Assembly: GCA_964612085.1 (NCBI GenBank)
Contig: CAZTCJ010000009.1
Span: forward strand, 6,345 to 70,344
DNA: 64,000 bases
Reading direction: 5' to 3'
From: CAZTCJ01 sp964612085
GTDB lineage: Bacteria > Pseudomonadota > Alphaproteobacteria > JAJFIK01
The stretch's first letter is position 1; each line of letters begins with the position of its first letter. The translations under genes were made by a program, and so were the position numbers. The notes beneath the pieces are model-generated. The model worked only from the letters and a program-made list of their open reading frames with translations, was not told the DNA's origin and searched no databases. Below, in pieces: positions 9,614 through 18,221 of this stretch.

Positions 9614-11083
9614 ATGGTCCGTACACCCCGAAAAACCGCCGCGAAGAAATTGCAGGCCAAGCGCAAGGCGGCGAAAAAGGCCGCGTCGGCCGCCAAGCCC
9701 CGGACATCGCGGTTCGATCTTCAGCATGCGCTCGACCCTTTGGCCTCCGTGCTAAAAAGCGCGCTGCTGACGCGGGCGGAAAGCGATGCGCCGCCGCCTC
9801 CAGCGAAGCCCGCGGCAAGGCCGAAACCGTCCGTGCCCAAAACGGCGGCGAAACGCTCCCCGCTCGCGCCGGACGCATCCGCCCCGCTCAAGCCCGTGGA
9901 AGGCATCACCCTGGCCACCGCCAATGTGGGTCCGAAATTCAAGGGCCGGCCGGACCTTCTGGTCGCCCAGTTCGAGGCCGGCACCACGGCGGCGGGCGTG
10001 TTCACCCAGTCGGGCACGGCGGCGGCCCCCGTTCATTGGTGCCGCGAGCATCTGGACCGCAATCTGGGCGGCGAGGCGCGCCTGCTGATCGTCAATGCGG
10101 GCAACGCCAATGCCTTCACCGGCAAGAAAGGTGGCGAAACAGTCAAGACCATCGCCCAGGCCGCGGCCAAGGCCGGGAAATGCCGCCAGCGGAATATCTT
10201 CATGGCCTCCACGGGCGTGATCGGCGAGCCGCTCGACCCCGAGCCCATTTGCAGCGCCTTGCCGGGTTTGTGCGAAACAACGAAACCGGATCAATGGGGC
10301 GCGGCCGCCCGCGCCATCATGACCACCGATACTTTCGCCAAAACGGCGACGGCCACCGCCGAGATCGACGGCGTGCCGGTGACCATCAATGGCATCGCCA
10401 AGGGCTCCGGCATGATCCAGCCGGACATGGCGACCATGCTGGCGTTTCTGTTTACCGACGCGGGCCTGCCCGGCGACGTGCTCCAAACCCTGCTGCTTCT
10501 GGGGGTGCGCGACACCTTCAACACGGTGACCGTGGACGGTGACACCTCCACCAACGATGCGGTCATGGCCTTCGCCACGGGCAAGAAGGAGCATGCGCCC
10601 ATCAAACGGCCCGGCGACCGGCGTCTGGCCGATTTCCGGCGCAAATGGCACGGGGTGATGCACGATCTGGCGCTTCAGATCGTGCGCGACGGCGAAGGCG
10701 CCACCAAACTGATCAAAATCGATGTAACGGGTGCAGACACCGCCCGCAATGCCCGCCAGATCGCCTATTCGATTGCCAATTCGCCACTGGTCAAAACCGC
10801 TGTCGCGGGAGAAGATGCCAATTGGGGACGCATCGTGATGGCCGTGGGCAAGTCCGGCGCACCGGTCGATCCGTCCCGTCTGGCGATCCGCATTGGCGGT
10901 CTGGCCGTCGCAAAGAACGGCGAGCGCGATCCGGCTTACAACGAAGCCAAACTCGCGCGCCACATGAAGGAGCAGCAGATTGCGATCGCAGTCGATGTGG
11001 GGATCGGTTCGGGGACTGCCACGGTTTGGACCTGCGACCTCACGCACGGGTACATTTCGATCAACGCAGACTACCGCAGCTGA
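9614..11083 (+). CDS. argJ: Bifunctional glutamate N-acetyltransferase / amino-acid acetyltransferase ArgJ
   Basis: Moves the acetyl group from N-acetylornithine to glutamate (and may use acetyl-CoA) in the cyclic arginine pathway. It self-cleaves into alpha and beta chains. The cleavage/nucleophile motif is visible as GSGMIQPDMATML with Thr274; NAGNANAFTG and the C-terminal GEDANWGR and YISINADYRS are also typical. As read from 9614 it has 489 residues with an 80-residue Lys/Ala/Pro-rich leader not usual in ArgJ. An in-frame GTG at 9833 would give a conventional N terminus (VPKTAAKRSPLAP, then the conserved region). I keep the longer form but am unsure of the start. Confidence 0.93.
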   Translation: MVRTPRKTAAKKLQAKRKAAKKAASAAKPRTSRFDLQHALDPLASVLKSALLTRAESDAPPPPAKPAARPKPSVPKTAAKRSPLAPDASAPLKPVEGITLATANVGPKFKGRPDLLVAQFEAGTTAAGVFTQSGTAAAPVHWCREHLDRNLGGEARLLIVNAGNANAFTGKKGGETVKTIAQAAAKAGKCRQRNIFMASTGVIGEPLDPEPICSALPGLCETTKPDQWGAAARAIMTTDTFAKTATATAEIDGVPVTINGIAKGSGMIQPDMATMLAFLFTDAGLPGDVLQTLLLLGVRDTFNTVTVDGDTSTNDAVMAFATGKKEHAPIKRPGDRRLADFRRKWHGVMHDLALQIVRDGEGATKLIKIDVTGADTARNARQIAYSIANSPLVKTAVAGEDANWGRIVMAVGKSGAPVDPSRLAIRIGGLAVAKNGERDPAYNEAKLARHMKEQQIAIAVDVGIGSGTATVWTCDLTHGYISINADYRS

Positions 11084-11108
11084 CACCCTGCTCGACGCGC
11101 TGCCGCTC

Positions 11109-11663
11109 GTGACGGACCGCTTGCGCCTGCGCCGCTTGCGGCCCGGCGACGCCGATGCGGTCGTGGCCTATGTCAGCGATTGGGACGTGGCCAAACAAAC
11201 GGGCGACATTCCCTATCCCTATTCGGAGACGGCCGCGCGCGACTGGATCGGCCGGGAAATGCGCGACTGGGCGCGGGGCAAGGGCTGCGCGCTCGCCATC
11301 GAAGACCGGGAGACCGGCGCATTCATCGGCACCGTCTCCTTCCGCCTGCGGAACAGCAGGCTGACGCTCAAGCGCGCGGAAGTGGGCTATTGGATCGGCA
11401 AACCCCACTGGAACAAGGGTTACGCCACCGAAGCCGTCGGCGTGGCGGTCCCCTGGTTTTCCGAGACCCTGCGCGCACGCCGCGTCGAAGCGGTCACCTT
11501 CGCCGATAACGAAGGCTCGATCCAGGTGCTGAACAAGCTCGGCTTCCGGAAGATCCGCGCGACCACCCGCGCCTATCCCGACAGGGGCGGTCCGCGTGCG
11601 GTCGAGATCTATCTGTGGATGGCGCCGTCACGGCGCTGGCGCGACCGGCGCGACGAACTTTAG
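11109..11663 (+). CDS. GNAT-family (RimJ/RimL-like) N-acetyltransferase
   Basis: A predicted acetyl-CoA-dependent N-acetyltransferase. The beginning TDRLRLRRLRPGDADA is the classic first strand of RimJ/RimL-like GNATs. EVGYWIGKPHWNKGYATEA contains the acetyl-CoA-binding loop, and ADNEGSIQVLNKLGF is the conserved C-terminal helix region. The GTG at 11109 gives 184 residues, 25 bases after argJ. An ATG at 10995 or TTG at 10980 would overlap argJ by about 90-100 bases and add an unconserved leader. The target amine is unknown. Its stop codon lies inside a small palindrome shared with the convergent TPR gene. Confidence 0.82.
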   Translation: MTDRLRLRRLRPGDADAVVAYVSDWDVAKQTGDIPYPYSETAARDWIGREMRDWARGKGCALAIEDRETGAFIGTVSFRLRNSRLTLKRAEVGYWIGKPHWNKGYATEAVGVAVPWFSETLRARRVEAVTFADNEGSIQVLNKLGFRKIRATTRAYPDRGGPRAVEIYLWMAPSRRWRDRRDEL

Positions 11664-11677
11664 AGCCTAGGGCTCTA
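11661..11677. terminator. Small palindromic hairpin spanning two convergent stop codons
   Basis: TAGAGCC, a 3-base loop and GGCTCTA form a perfect 7-bp stem. Its two ends are the TAG stop codons of the GNAT gene (+) and the TPR gene (-). There is no T-run on either side, so terminator function is only inferred from position. Confidence 0.4.
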
Positions 11678-12985
11678 GGCCGCCGTCGCGGCGCGCAGTA
11701 AACGTTCCGTCACCGGCACGTTGGGCCGTGCCTCGAACCGCTCTTTCAGCATGGGGACGGTTTCCTCGGCCCGGCCCGCCCTGATCGCCGCATCGATATA
11801 GGTCTGCACGAAAATGTCCCGCTGGGCGTGCGATCCACCGATCCGGTGGAGCATCTCCAGGCGGGGCCGCAGCAGCTCGGCGGCGTCCTCATACCGCTTT
11901 TGCCCATGCGCCGCGATGCCGTAGGCCACCGGCACCGCCACTTCGCGCCAGATATCGTAGAGCACGCCGTCCTGACGCAGGGCATGACGTTCCATGGAAT
12001 AGAGGAAGGTGTCCACGTCGCAACAAGTGCCGGCCCGCGCCAGGGCATAGACGTAATGGAGGTCGTGGAACGGCAGCAGATGCTCCAGTTCCCGCTCCCG
12101 CACCCGGCCGAGCAGCGGCTGCCAGCGCCCGCCCACATCGACACCGCGCAACTCCAGACGCCAGAGCATGGAAATGGCGCCGATCTGTTCCTGGCAAAAC
12201 TCCGGATACAGACCCTCCAGATGCTCGTCATACACTTTCAAGGCGGCGGCATGATCGTCCAGGTCCAGATGAAACAGGGCCACATGCCACCAGTTATGGA
12301 GACGGATAAAAAAGCCCTTGTCGTCCCAGGTCTCGCTCATGTCGTACATCCAGCCGAGACCGTCCTCGACGCGGCCCTGGGTTTCCATCACATGGGCCAC
12401 CGCATGGTGGGCCCAGGGATCGGCCCGCTCGATCTCGACGGCACGGCGCCCGGCCTCCTCGGCTTCATCCAGACGATGGGCCTGTTCGAGCGCGAACGCC
12501 TGCATGCCATGGACATAAGGCGCGCCGTCATGGACCTGCGCCAGGCGCTCGCCCAGCGCCAGAAGGCCGTCCTGGTCGCCCAGATTGAAGCAGTGATACT
12601 GGCCCCATTTGACGGCCGCCAGATCCTCCGGCCAACGCGCCGCCATGTCCTTGAAGATCGCCGCCGTCTTGGGGAAGTCGCGTACGCTCCAGGCACTCAC
12701 CGCATCGACGAAACAGCGTTCCCGCTCCGTGGCGTGCGCGGCGCAGGCCTGCGCCCGTTCCAGATAGGGTTCGGCCTTGCGGAAGCCGCTCGCCGCCTCG
12801 AAGGCCATGTGAACGGCAGCGGCATGGGCATTGGCCGCGCAGCAGCCCCGGTCGGCATCCGCCGCCTCGATGATCTTGGGCAGGGTCTTGCCGTAGGACA
12901 GGAACCCTTCCGTATACATATCGAACGCGTCGGCCGTTTCCGGACAGTCGCTGGTGATTTCGTTGCCGTAGCGATCTTGAACCAT
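11675..12985 (-). CDS. TTC38-like tetratricopeptide repeat protein
   Basis: A 436-residue soluble protein made of degenerate TPR helices, with no signal peptide or membrane span. The pattern matches the family related to eukaryotic tetratricopeptide repeat protein 38: the central segments DPWAHHAVAHVMETQGR and HNWWHVALFHLDL, rich in His and Trp, are its hallmark. No enzymatic function is established that I know of; protein-protein scaffolding is inferred from the repeats. The gene stands alone on the - strand, converging with argJ-GNAT. No clear Shine-Dalgarno sequence precedes the ATG at 12985. Confidence 0.82.
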   Translation of the reverse strand: MVQDRYGNEITSDCPETADAFDMYTEGFLSYGKTLPKIIEAADADRGCCAANAHAAAVHMAFEAASGFRKAEPYLERAQACAAHATERERCFVDAVSAWSVRDFPKTAAIFKDMAARWPEDLAAVKWGQYHCFNLGDQDGLLALGERLAQVHDGAPYVHGMQAFALEQAHRLDEAEEAGRRAVEIERADPWAHHAVAHVMETQGRVEDGLGWMYDMSETWDDKGFFIRLHNWWHVALFHLDLDDHAAALKVYDEHLEGLYPEFCQEQIGAISMLWRLELRGVDVGGRWQPLLGRVRERELEHLLPFHDLHYVYALARAGTCCDVDTFLYSMERHALRQDGVLYDIWREVAVPVAYGIAAHGQKRYEDAAELLRPRLEMLHRIGGSHAQRDIFVQTYIDAAIRAGRAEETVPMLKERFEARPNVPVTERLLRAATAA

Positions 12986-13079
12986 GACTTAGGTATAAGG
13001 GTCGTTCCCCGAAACGCTAATCACGGACCTGAAGTGCCCCATCACGGTCGCGTGACATGCGGTGTGCCCCCCAAGGGAA

Positions 13080-13105
13080 AGCCCCCGGCGTTTCCACCGG
13101 GGGCT
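13080..13105 (-). terminator. Terminator-like hairpin after the BI-1 gene
   Basis: AGCCCCCGG and CCGGGGGCT form a perfect 9-bp GC-rich stem with an 8-base loop, about 30 bases after the - strand BI-1 stop. On the - strand it is followed by TTTCCCTT, a short, interrupted T-tract, so it is a plausible but imperfect intrinsic terminator. Confidence 0.6.
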
Positions 13106-13135
13106 GTCCGATTGGCCAGTGCGGCCGCCGGTCGC

Positions 13136-13864
13136 TTACTCGCGGTTTCCGCCCAGAAGCGACAGCAGCATGATGAAGAGGTTGATGAAGTCCAGATAGA
13201 GGCTGAGCGCGCCCATCAGCGCCTTCTTGCCCGCCGTATCCGTATCGTCGCCCGCGAAATAGGCTTCCTTGACCCGTTGTGTGTCATAGGCCGTCAGACC
13301 GGTAAAGATCAGCACACCCGCGATAGACACCGCAAATTGCAACGCGCTCGACTGCATGAAAATGTTCACGACCGAGGCGATGATGATGCCGATCAGGCCC
13401 ATGATCAGGAAGGAGCCGAATTTCGACAGGTCGGTCTTGGTCGTGTAGCCGTAGAGGCTCATGGCGCCGAAGGTCACGCCGGTGATCAGGAACACCCGGA
13501 AGATGTCCTGCCCCGTATAGGCGATGAAGATCGTGGAGAGCGACACGCCCATCAGCGTGGCGAAGGCCCAGAACCAGCCTTGAGCGGCGCCGAAGCTCAG
13601 CTTGTGCACCCGCGCGCTCAGATAGAAGACCACGCCCAGCGGCGCCAGCATCACCACCCATTTCAGGGGCGTGCCGAAGATCGTCTGCAGCAGAGCCGGC
13701 GACGTGGAGACGGCGAACGCCACCGCGCCCGACAGGCCCAGGGCCAGCATCATGTAATTGTAGACGCGCACCATATGGGCGCGCAGACCCTGGTCGATGG
13801 CGGCGTCATAGGTCGGGGTCGCAGCGCCGCGCGCACCCAGAGTGTTGCGTTGGAAGTCAGCCAT
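13136..13864 (-). CDS. Bax inhibitor-1 / YccA family membrane protein
   Basis: A 242-residue inner membrane protein with about seven hydrophobic segments starting near residue 34, the normal size for the BI-1/YccA (TMBIM-like) family. Visible features include the charged N terminus with the YDAAIDQGLRAHM segment, AYDTQRVKEAYF and the C-terminal SLYLDFINLFIMLLSLLG. In bacteria the family has been linked to FtsH (YccA) and to proton-sensitive calcium leak (BsYetJ). The role here is inferred from family only. It is monocistronic, with a hairpin downstream. Confidence 0.9.
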   Translation of the reverse strand: MADFQRNTLGARGAATPTYDAAIDQGLRAHMVRVYNYMMLALGLSGAVAFAVSTSPALLQTIFGTPLKWVVMLAPLGVVFYLSARVHKLSFGAAQGWFWAFATLMGVSLSTIFIAYTGQDIFRVFLITGVTFGAMSLYGYTTKTDLSKFGSFLIMGLIGIIIASVVNIFMQSSALQFAVSIAGVLIFTGLTAYDTQRVKEAYFAGDDTDTAGKKALMGALSLYLDFINLFIMLLSLLGGNRE

Positions 13865-14055
13865 GTGAATCCATTCCCTAGATTAGCAAATCAGCCCGAA
13901 TGATACCCCTCACCGGTTCACGTGGTTTGAACCGGATTATCAAAGAGCATATTGGCAAATTGGGCGGTGTTTTCAAGTGAAACCGGCATTCCCAAGAAGA
14001 CACAAACAGACACGAGCGAACATCAACAGATAAAAAAATTCGCGGCATTTTGCGG

Positions 14056-16581
14056 TCATTCGGACCGCAATACCCGCGCTGCTGGCACGCCGAGGGACTG
14101 CCAGGTCCCGGCCAGGCCCAAAACGATCGTGACAGCGGTGGCGGCGAAAACCGTGGTCGCCACGGTCCAGGGCAAGAACACCCAGGGCGCGTCCATCACT
14201 TCCGTGATCACCAGATAGGCTGCCAGCGTGCCCGCGCCTGCCGCCATGACGGCCGTCGCCAGTCCCAGAAGCGCATATTCGAGAATATAGGCGGCCATGA
14301 CCCGGTTTCGGGTGGCCCCCAGCACCTTCAGCACCGAGGCGTCGTACATGCGCTGGCGATGGCCCGCCGCCATGGCGCCCGCCAGCACCAGCACGCCCGC
14401 GATCAGGGTCACACCGCTGGTGCCGCGCACGGCCAGCGCCAGATCCTCGACAATGCTGTTGAAGGCATCGAGCGCCTCACGCACCCGCACGGCGGCCACG
14501 CTCGGGAAGGCGTCGCTGACCCGGCGCTCCAGTTCGTCTTCCGCCTCGGGCGCCGCATAGACGGCGGCCACGAAGGTATGGGGCGCGGCTTCGAGCAGAC
14601 CCGGCGAATAGACGAACAGAAAATTGAGGCCGATGGTCTCCCAGTCGAGATTACGCAGATTGGCGATCTCGGCCGTGATCTCCCGGCCCGCGATATTGAG
14701 CGTCAAGGTGTCGCCGATGCCGATCCCAAAGGCCCGGGCGATATCCTGGTCGATGGAAAGAAGCGGCGGCCCGTCATAATCCTCCGGCCACCACGCGCCT
14801 TCGACGATGGTGGAATTGACCGGCACTTCGCTGGCATAGGTGACGCCCCGGTCGCCGCGCAGGGTCCAGCGCCCCTCTTCGGCCACCTCCGCTTCCTCCG
14901 CAGGCACCCCATTGATGCGGGTGATCCGCCCCCGGAGGGACGAGACCCGCTCGGAATCTCCAACCCCCTCGATATCGCCCAGGATGGCGTCGAACTCATC
15001 GACACCGTCTTTGGGAATATCGATGAAGAAAAAGGCAGCAGCGTCTTCAGGCAAGCGGTCGCGCACCTGGGCGGAGATATTGCCGTCGATCAGCGAGACG
15101 GTGACGAGCAGGGTCAGGCCCAGGCCCAGCGACAGGACGACGCTCGATGTAGGCGCGCCGGGCCGGTAGAGATTGGCGAGCGCCAGGCGCAGAGCCGGCC
15201 GTTTCGGCCGCCCCGCCGCCTTCGCCGCTTGAGCGATGAGCACGGCCGCACCGCGCAGGATCGCGAAGGCGAGCGCCGCCCCGATCAGGAACACGAGCGC
15301 GAACGTCCTGTTCTCCGTGAACAGAACAGCGAGCGCGCCCATGAGCACCAGCGCCACGCCGGAGGCAACGATATATTCCGGACGCGGCCAGCGCCGGGCG
15401 GGCGCCACCAGATCGCGGAAGAGACCGGCGGCCGGCACTTCCCGCGCCCGCGCCAAAGGCCAGATGGAAAAGGCAGCGGCCACCAGCACGCCATATGCGC
15501 CCGCCAACAGAAGCGGCTGGGTGTAGAGACCGAAGCGTGCAGGGATCGGCAGGTCGTTGCCGTAAATCCAGGCCACCAGAAACGGCGCCAGCGCGCCGAG
15601 GGCCAAGCCGATGACGATCCCCAGCACCGACAGGATCATCACCTGCGCGAAGTAAGACTGGAACACCAGCGGGCCCGTGGCGCCCAGGCATTTGAACGTG
15701 GCAATGACGGATTTCTTGCGCTCCAGATAGCTGTGCACGCCATTGCCGACGCCGACCCCGCCCACCACCAGCGCGGTCAGGCCGACCAGGGTGAGAAAGA
15801 CGCTCACCTGGCGGACGAAATTGCGCGCGCCCGGCGAGGCGTTACTGCGGGTCTGGATCTGCCAGTCGGAGTCCGGGAAGGTCTCGCGGGCCTGCTCCAC
15901 CCAATCGCGCACCACCACGTCCGGCGCAGGGTCGGGGAACAGCACACGGTAATTGTGATCGATCAGGCTGCCTTCCTGGACAAGGCCCGAGGCCTGGAGC
16001 CCGGCAAGCGAAATCAGGACGCGCGGGCCCAGGCGGAACGCCGTCGTGGCGTCCGGTTCGCGCACGATCTCCGCCCGGATCTCGAAAAGCTGTGTGCCGA
16101 TGATGATGCGGTCGCCCACCTCGATCTCGAGACGGCGCAACAAAGCGGGCTCGGCCACCGCGCCGTAGATCCCGTCCTGGTCGGCCAGCGCCCGCTGCAC
16201 ATCGACGGGCACGGACAATGCCATCTCGCCCACCATGGGATAGAGGCGGTCCACCGCTTTCAGGGACACCAGACGGCGCGCCTCCCGGTCCTCGCGGATC
16301 GCGGTCGCGCGCATGGTGGCGATATGGGAGACCTGGCCCGTGGACTGGAGCCAGTCCAATTCCTCCGACGTGGCATCGCGCAAAACGAGCTCGACCTCCA
16401 CGTCGCCGCCCAACAGCGTGCGGCCTTCCTGGGCAAGGCCCTCGACAAAGGCCGCGCTGATCGAGCCCACGGCCGCGATCGCCGCCACGCCCAGGGCGAG
16501 ACACGCCAGAAAGATCCGAAAGCCCCGTAAGCCCGCGCGCAGTTCCCGCCGCGCGATACGGAGGGGCAGTGGCAACGCCAT
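14056..16581 (-). CDS. FtsX-like ABC transporter permease (YbbP-type)
   Basis: The permease partner of the ATPase encoded just upstream (13-base gap). Starting at the ATG at 16581 gives 841 residues. The longer frame to 16749 overlaps the ATPase gene and is not credible. It has the double FtsX/MacB layout: an N-terminal span (about 20-40), a large periplasmic domain, a middle bundle of spans, a second periplasmic domain and a last group of spans. Such type VII ABC systems usually act mechanically or extract lipids rather than pump ions. The ybbA-ybbP-tesA neighbourhood is conserved in proteobacteria. The substrate is unknown. Confidence 0.88.
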   Translation of the reverse strand: MALPLPLRIARRELRAGLRGFRIFLACLALGVAAIAAVGSISAAFVEGLAQEGRTLLGGDVEVELVLRDATSEELDWLQSTGQVSHIATMRATAIREDREARRLVSLKAVDRLYPMVGEMALSVPVDVQRALADQDGIYGAVAEPALLRRLEIEVGDRIIIGTQLFEIRAEIVREPDATTAFRLGPRVLISLAGLQASGLVQEGSLIDHNYRVLFPDPAPDVVVRDWVEQARETFPDSDWQIQTRSNASPGARNFVRQVSVFLTLVGLTALVVGGVGVGNGVHSYLERKKSVIATFKCLGATGPLVFQSYFAQVMILSVLGIVIGLALGALAPFLVAWIYGNDLPIPARFGLYTQPLLLAGAYGVLVAAAFSIWPLARAREVPAAGLFRDLVAPARRWPRPEYIVASGVALVLMGALAVLFTENRTFALVFLIGAALAFAILRGAAVLIAQAAKAAGRPKRPALRLALANLYRPGAPTSSVVLSLGLGLTLLVTVSLIDGNISAQVRDRLPEDAAAFFFIDIPKDGVDEFDAILGDIEGVGDSERVSSLRGRITRINGVPAEEAEVAEEGRWTLRGDRGVTYASEVPVNSTIVEGAWWPEDYDGPPLLSIDQDIARAFGIGIGDTLTLNIAGREITAEIANLRNLDWETIGLNFLFVYSPGLLEAAPHTFVAAVYAAPEAEDELERRVSDAFPSVAAVRVREALDAFNSIVEDLALAVRGTSGVTLIAGVLVLAGAMAAGHRQRMYDASVLKVLGATRNRVMAAYILEYALLGLATAVMAAGAGTLAAYLVITEVMDAPWVFLPWTVATTVFAATAVTIVLGLAGTWQSLGVPAARVLRSE

Positions 16582-16594
16582 GGTCAACCCTCCG

Positions 16595-17341
16595 TCAGTC
16601 CGTGGCCATATCGGCGACCACCGCCGTCTCGTCCGCAGCCCGATCACCGGCGGCAGCAGACGCGCTGTCCGTCCCCTGTTCGATCCGGTCGATCCGCCCG
16701 TCGCGCAAATGCACCACCCGGTCGCATTGGGCGGCCAGCCCCTCGTCATGGGTGATCAGCACCAGCGTCGCGCCGACACGCCGTTGCAGGGCGAACATCA
16801 GCTTGACGATCTGCGACCCCGTGCTGCCGTCCAGATTACCCGTGGGTTCGTCCGCCAAGAGCAGGCGCGGCTCCCCGGCAACGGCCCGGGCCAAGGCCAC
16901 CCGCTGCTGCTCGCCGCCTGAAAGCTGGCCTGGATAATGGGTCAGCCGGTGGCCCAGCCCGACGGCCATCAATTCCGCCCGCGCCCGCTCAAAGGCGTCG
17001 TCGCGCCCGGCGAATTCCAGGGGGATCGCCACATTTTCCAGAGCGGTCATGGTGGGCACCAGATGGAAGGACTGGAACACGATGCCTACATTGTCGCGGC
17101 GGAAGAGCGCCAGATCGTCCTCGCCCATGGCCGTCAGATCCTTGTCGGCGGCGATGATGCGCCCCCGCGTGGGCCGTTCCAGCCCGGCGATCGCCATCAT
17201 CAGCGTCGATTTGCCCGACCCCGACGGTCCCACGAGCCCCACGGCCTCGCCATCGGGCACATCGAGGGAAATGCCGCGCAAAATATCGACGATCCCGGCT
17301 TCGCTCTGAAGGGAAAGATGAATATCGTCCAGTTTCAGCAT
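16595..17341 (-). CDS. ABC transporter ATP-binding protein (YbbA / LolD-like)
   Basis: A 248-residue nucleotide-binding subunit that energises the neighbouring FtsX-like permease. Walker A GPSGSGKST is at 38-46, the Q-loop at about 90 (VFQSFHL), signature LSGGEQQ at 140-146, Walker B LLLADEP at 160-166, and a switch His in LITHDE. It has an unusual acidic/alanine-rich tail after about residue 225. The start has a strong Shine-Dalgarno sequence (AAGGGAAGGG). It is divergent from the lipase-like tesA gene, whose start is 35 bases away, so the pair must share a promoter region. This YbbA-permease-TesA arrangement argues against LolD itself. Confidence 0.9.
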   Translation of the reverse strand: MLKLDDIHLSLQSEAGIVDILRGISLDVPDGEAVGLVGPSGSGKSTLMMAIAGLERPTRGRIIAADKDLTAMGEDDLALFRRDNVGIVFQSFHLVPTMTALENVAIPLEFAGRDDAFERARAELMAVGLGHRLTHYPGQLSGGEQQRVALARAVAGEPRLLLADEPTGNLDGSTGSQIVKLMFALQRRVGATLVLITHDEGLAAQCDRVVHLRDGRIDRIEQGTDSASAAAGDRAADETAVVADMATD

Positions 17342-17376
17342 CGCCCTTCCCTTAACCGATCAGCGGAGCGGAGACC

Positions 17377-18153
17377 ATGACGGCGGAGAAAAGCCAGCCC
17401 TTGCCCCACCCCGGCGCCCTGGAAGACCTTACGGTCTCAAGCCGCGCCAGGATCAGGCCGCCTCTTCTGGCCCTCATTGTGGCCGCCCTTGCGGGCGTCA
17501 TCACCCTCGCCGCCGGTACCTTGGCCGCTTCCCCCACACAAGCGCAAGAGTCACGCCAGGGTGAGACGGCCGGCGCGCGCATTCTGGCCTTCGGCACGAG
17601 CCTGACGGCGGGCTTCGGCCTCGATGAGGACGACAGTTTCACCAACGATCTGGAAGAGGCCGTGCGGGCGGCGGGCTATGACGCAACCGTGATCAATGCG
17701 GGCGTCTCCGGCGACACCTCGGCGGCGGCGCGGGCCCGGCTCGACTGGGTGCTCGCCAACGACATCACCCACGCCATCATCGAACACGGCTCCAACGACG
17801 CTTTGCGCGGCATCGAACCGGCGCAGACGGAAGCCAATCTGCGCGCCATTCTCGACGCCTTCCAGGCACGCGGGATCCCGGTCCTGTTCACCGGCATGCT
17901 GGCGCCGCGCAATCTGGGTCCGGATTATGCGGAAGAGTTCGACGCCATCTATCCGCGCCTGGCGGAAGACTACGATGTGCTGTTCTATCCGTTCTTTCTC
18001 GACGGCGTGGTGGTCGATAAGGATCTGAACCAGCCGGACGGCATTCATCCCAACCCGGAAGGCGTAGATGTGATCATCGAACGCATCACGCCTTTCGTCC
18101 TGAAACTGATCGATCCGGACTATGTGATCCCGCAAGCGCAAGACACCGACTAA
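17377..18153 (+). CDS. tesA: TesA-like SGNH-family arylesterase / lysophospholipase
   Basis: A predicted periplasmic serine esterase of the TesA group (arylesterase, thioesterase or lysophospholipase). The 258 residues start with a cytoplasmic leader and a hydrophobic segment (about 29-50) ending ASPTQAQ, a likely signal anchor or peptide. Block I reads FGTSLTAG with Ser75, with Thr in place of the usual Asp of the GDSL motif. The Asn block is HGSND (138-141), and DGIHP carries the catalytic Asp221/His224. The Shine-Dalgarno-like sequence CGGAG precedes the ATG. It is divergent from the YbbA/FtsX-like transporter genes, a conserved neighbourhood. Confidence 0.9.
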   Translation: MTAEKSQPLPHPGALEDLTVSSRARIRPPLLALIVAALAGVITLAAGTLAASPTQAQESRQGETAGARILAFGTSLTAGFGLDEDDSFTNDLEEAVRAAGYDATVINAGVSGDTSAAARARLDWVLANDITHAIIEHGSNDALRGIEPAQTEANLRAILDAFQARGIPVLFTGMLAPRNLGPDYAEEFDAIYPRLAEDYDVLFYPFFLDGVVVDKDLNQPDGIHPNPEGVDVIIERITPFVLKLIDPDYVIPQAQDTD

Positions 18154-18221
18154 CGGGCCCCTTGCGGACACCCCCTGCTTCCGGCCTACACTAACGCCTA
18201 ACTTAAAAACTGGAGAGCCCC

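Noticed and set aside
14050..16530. 826-codon + strand frame opposite the FtsX-like permease
   Set aside because: Arg/His/Gln-rich product without any domain; the - strand has membrane spans and FtsX layout plus the adjacent ATPase.
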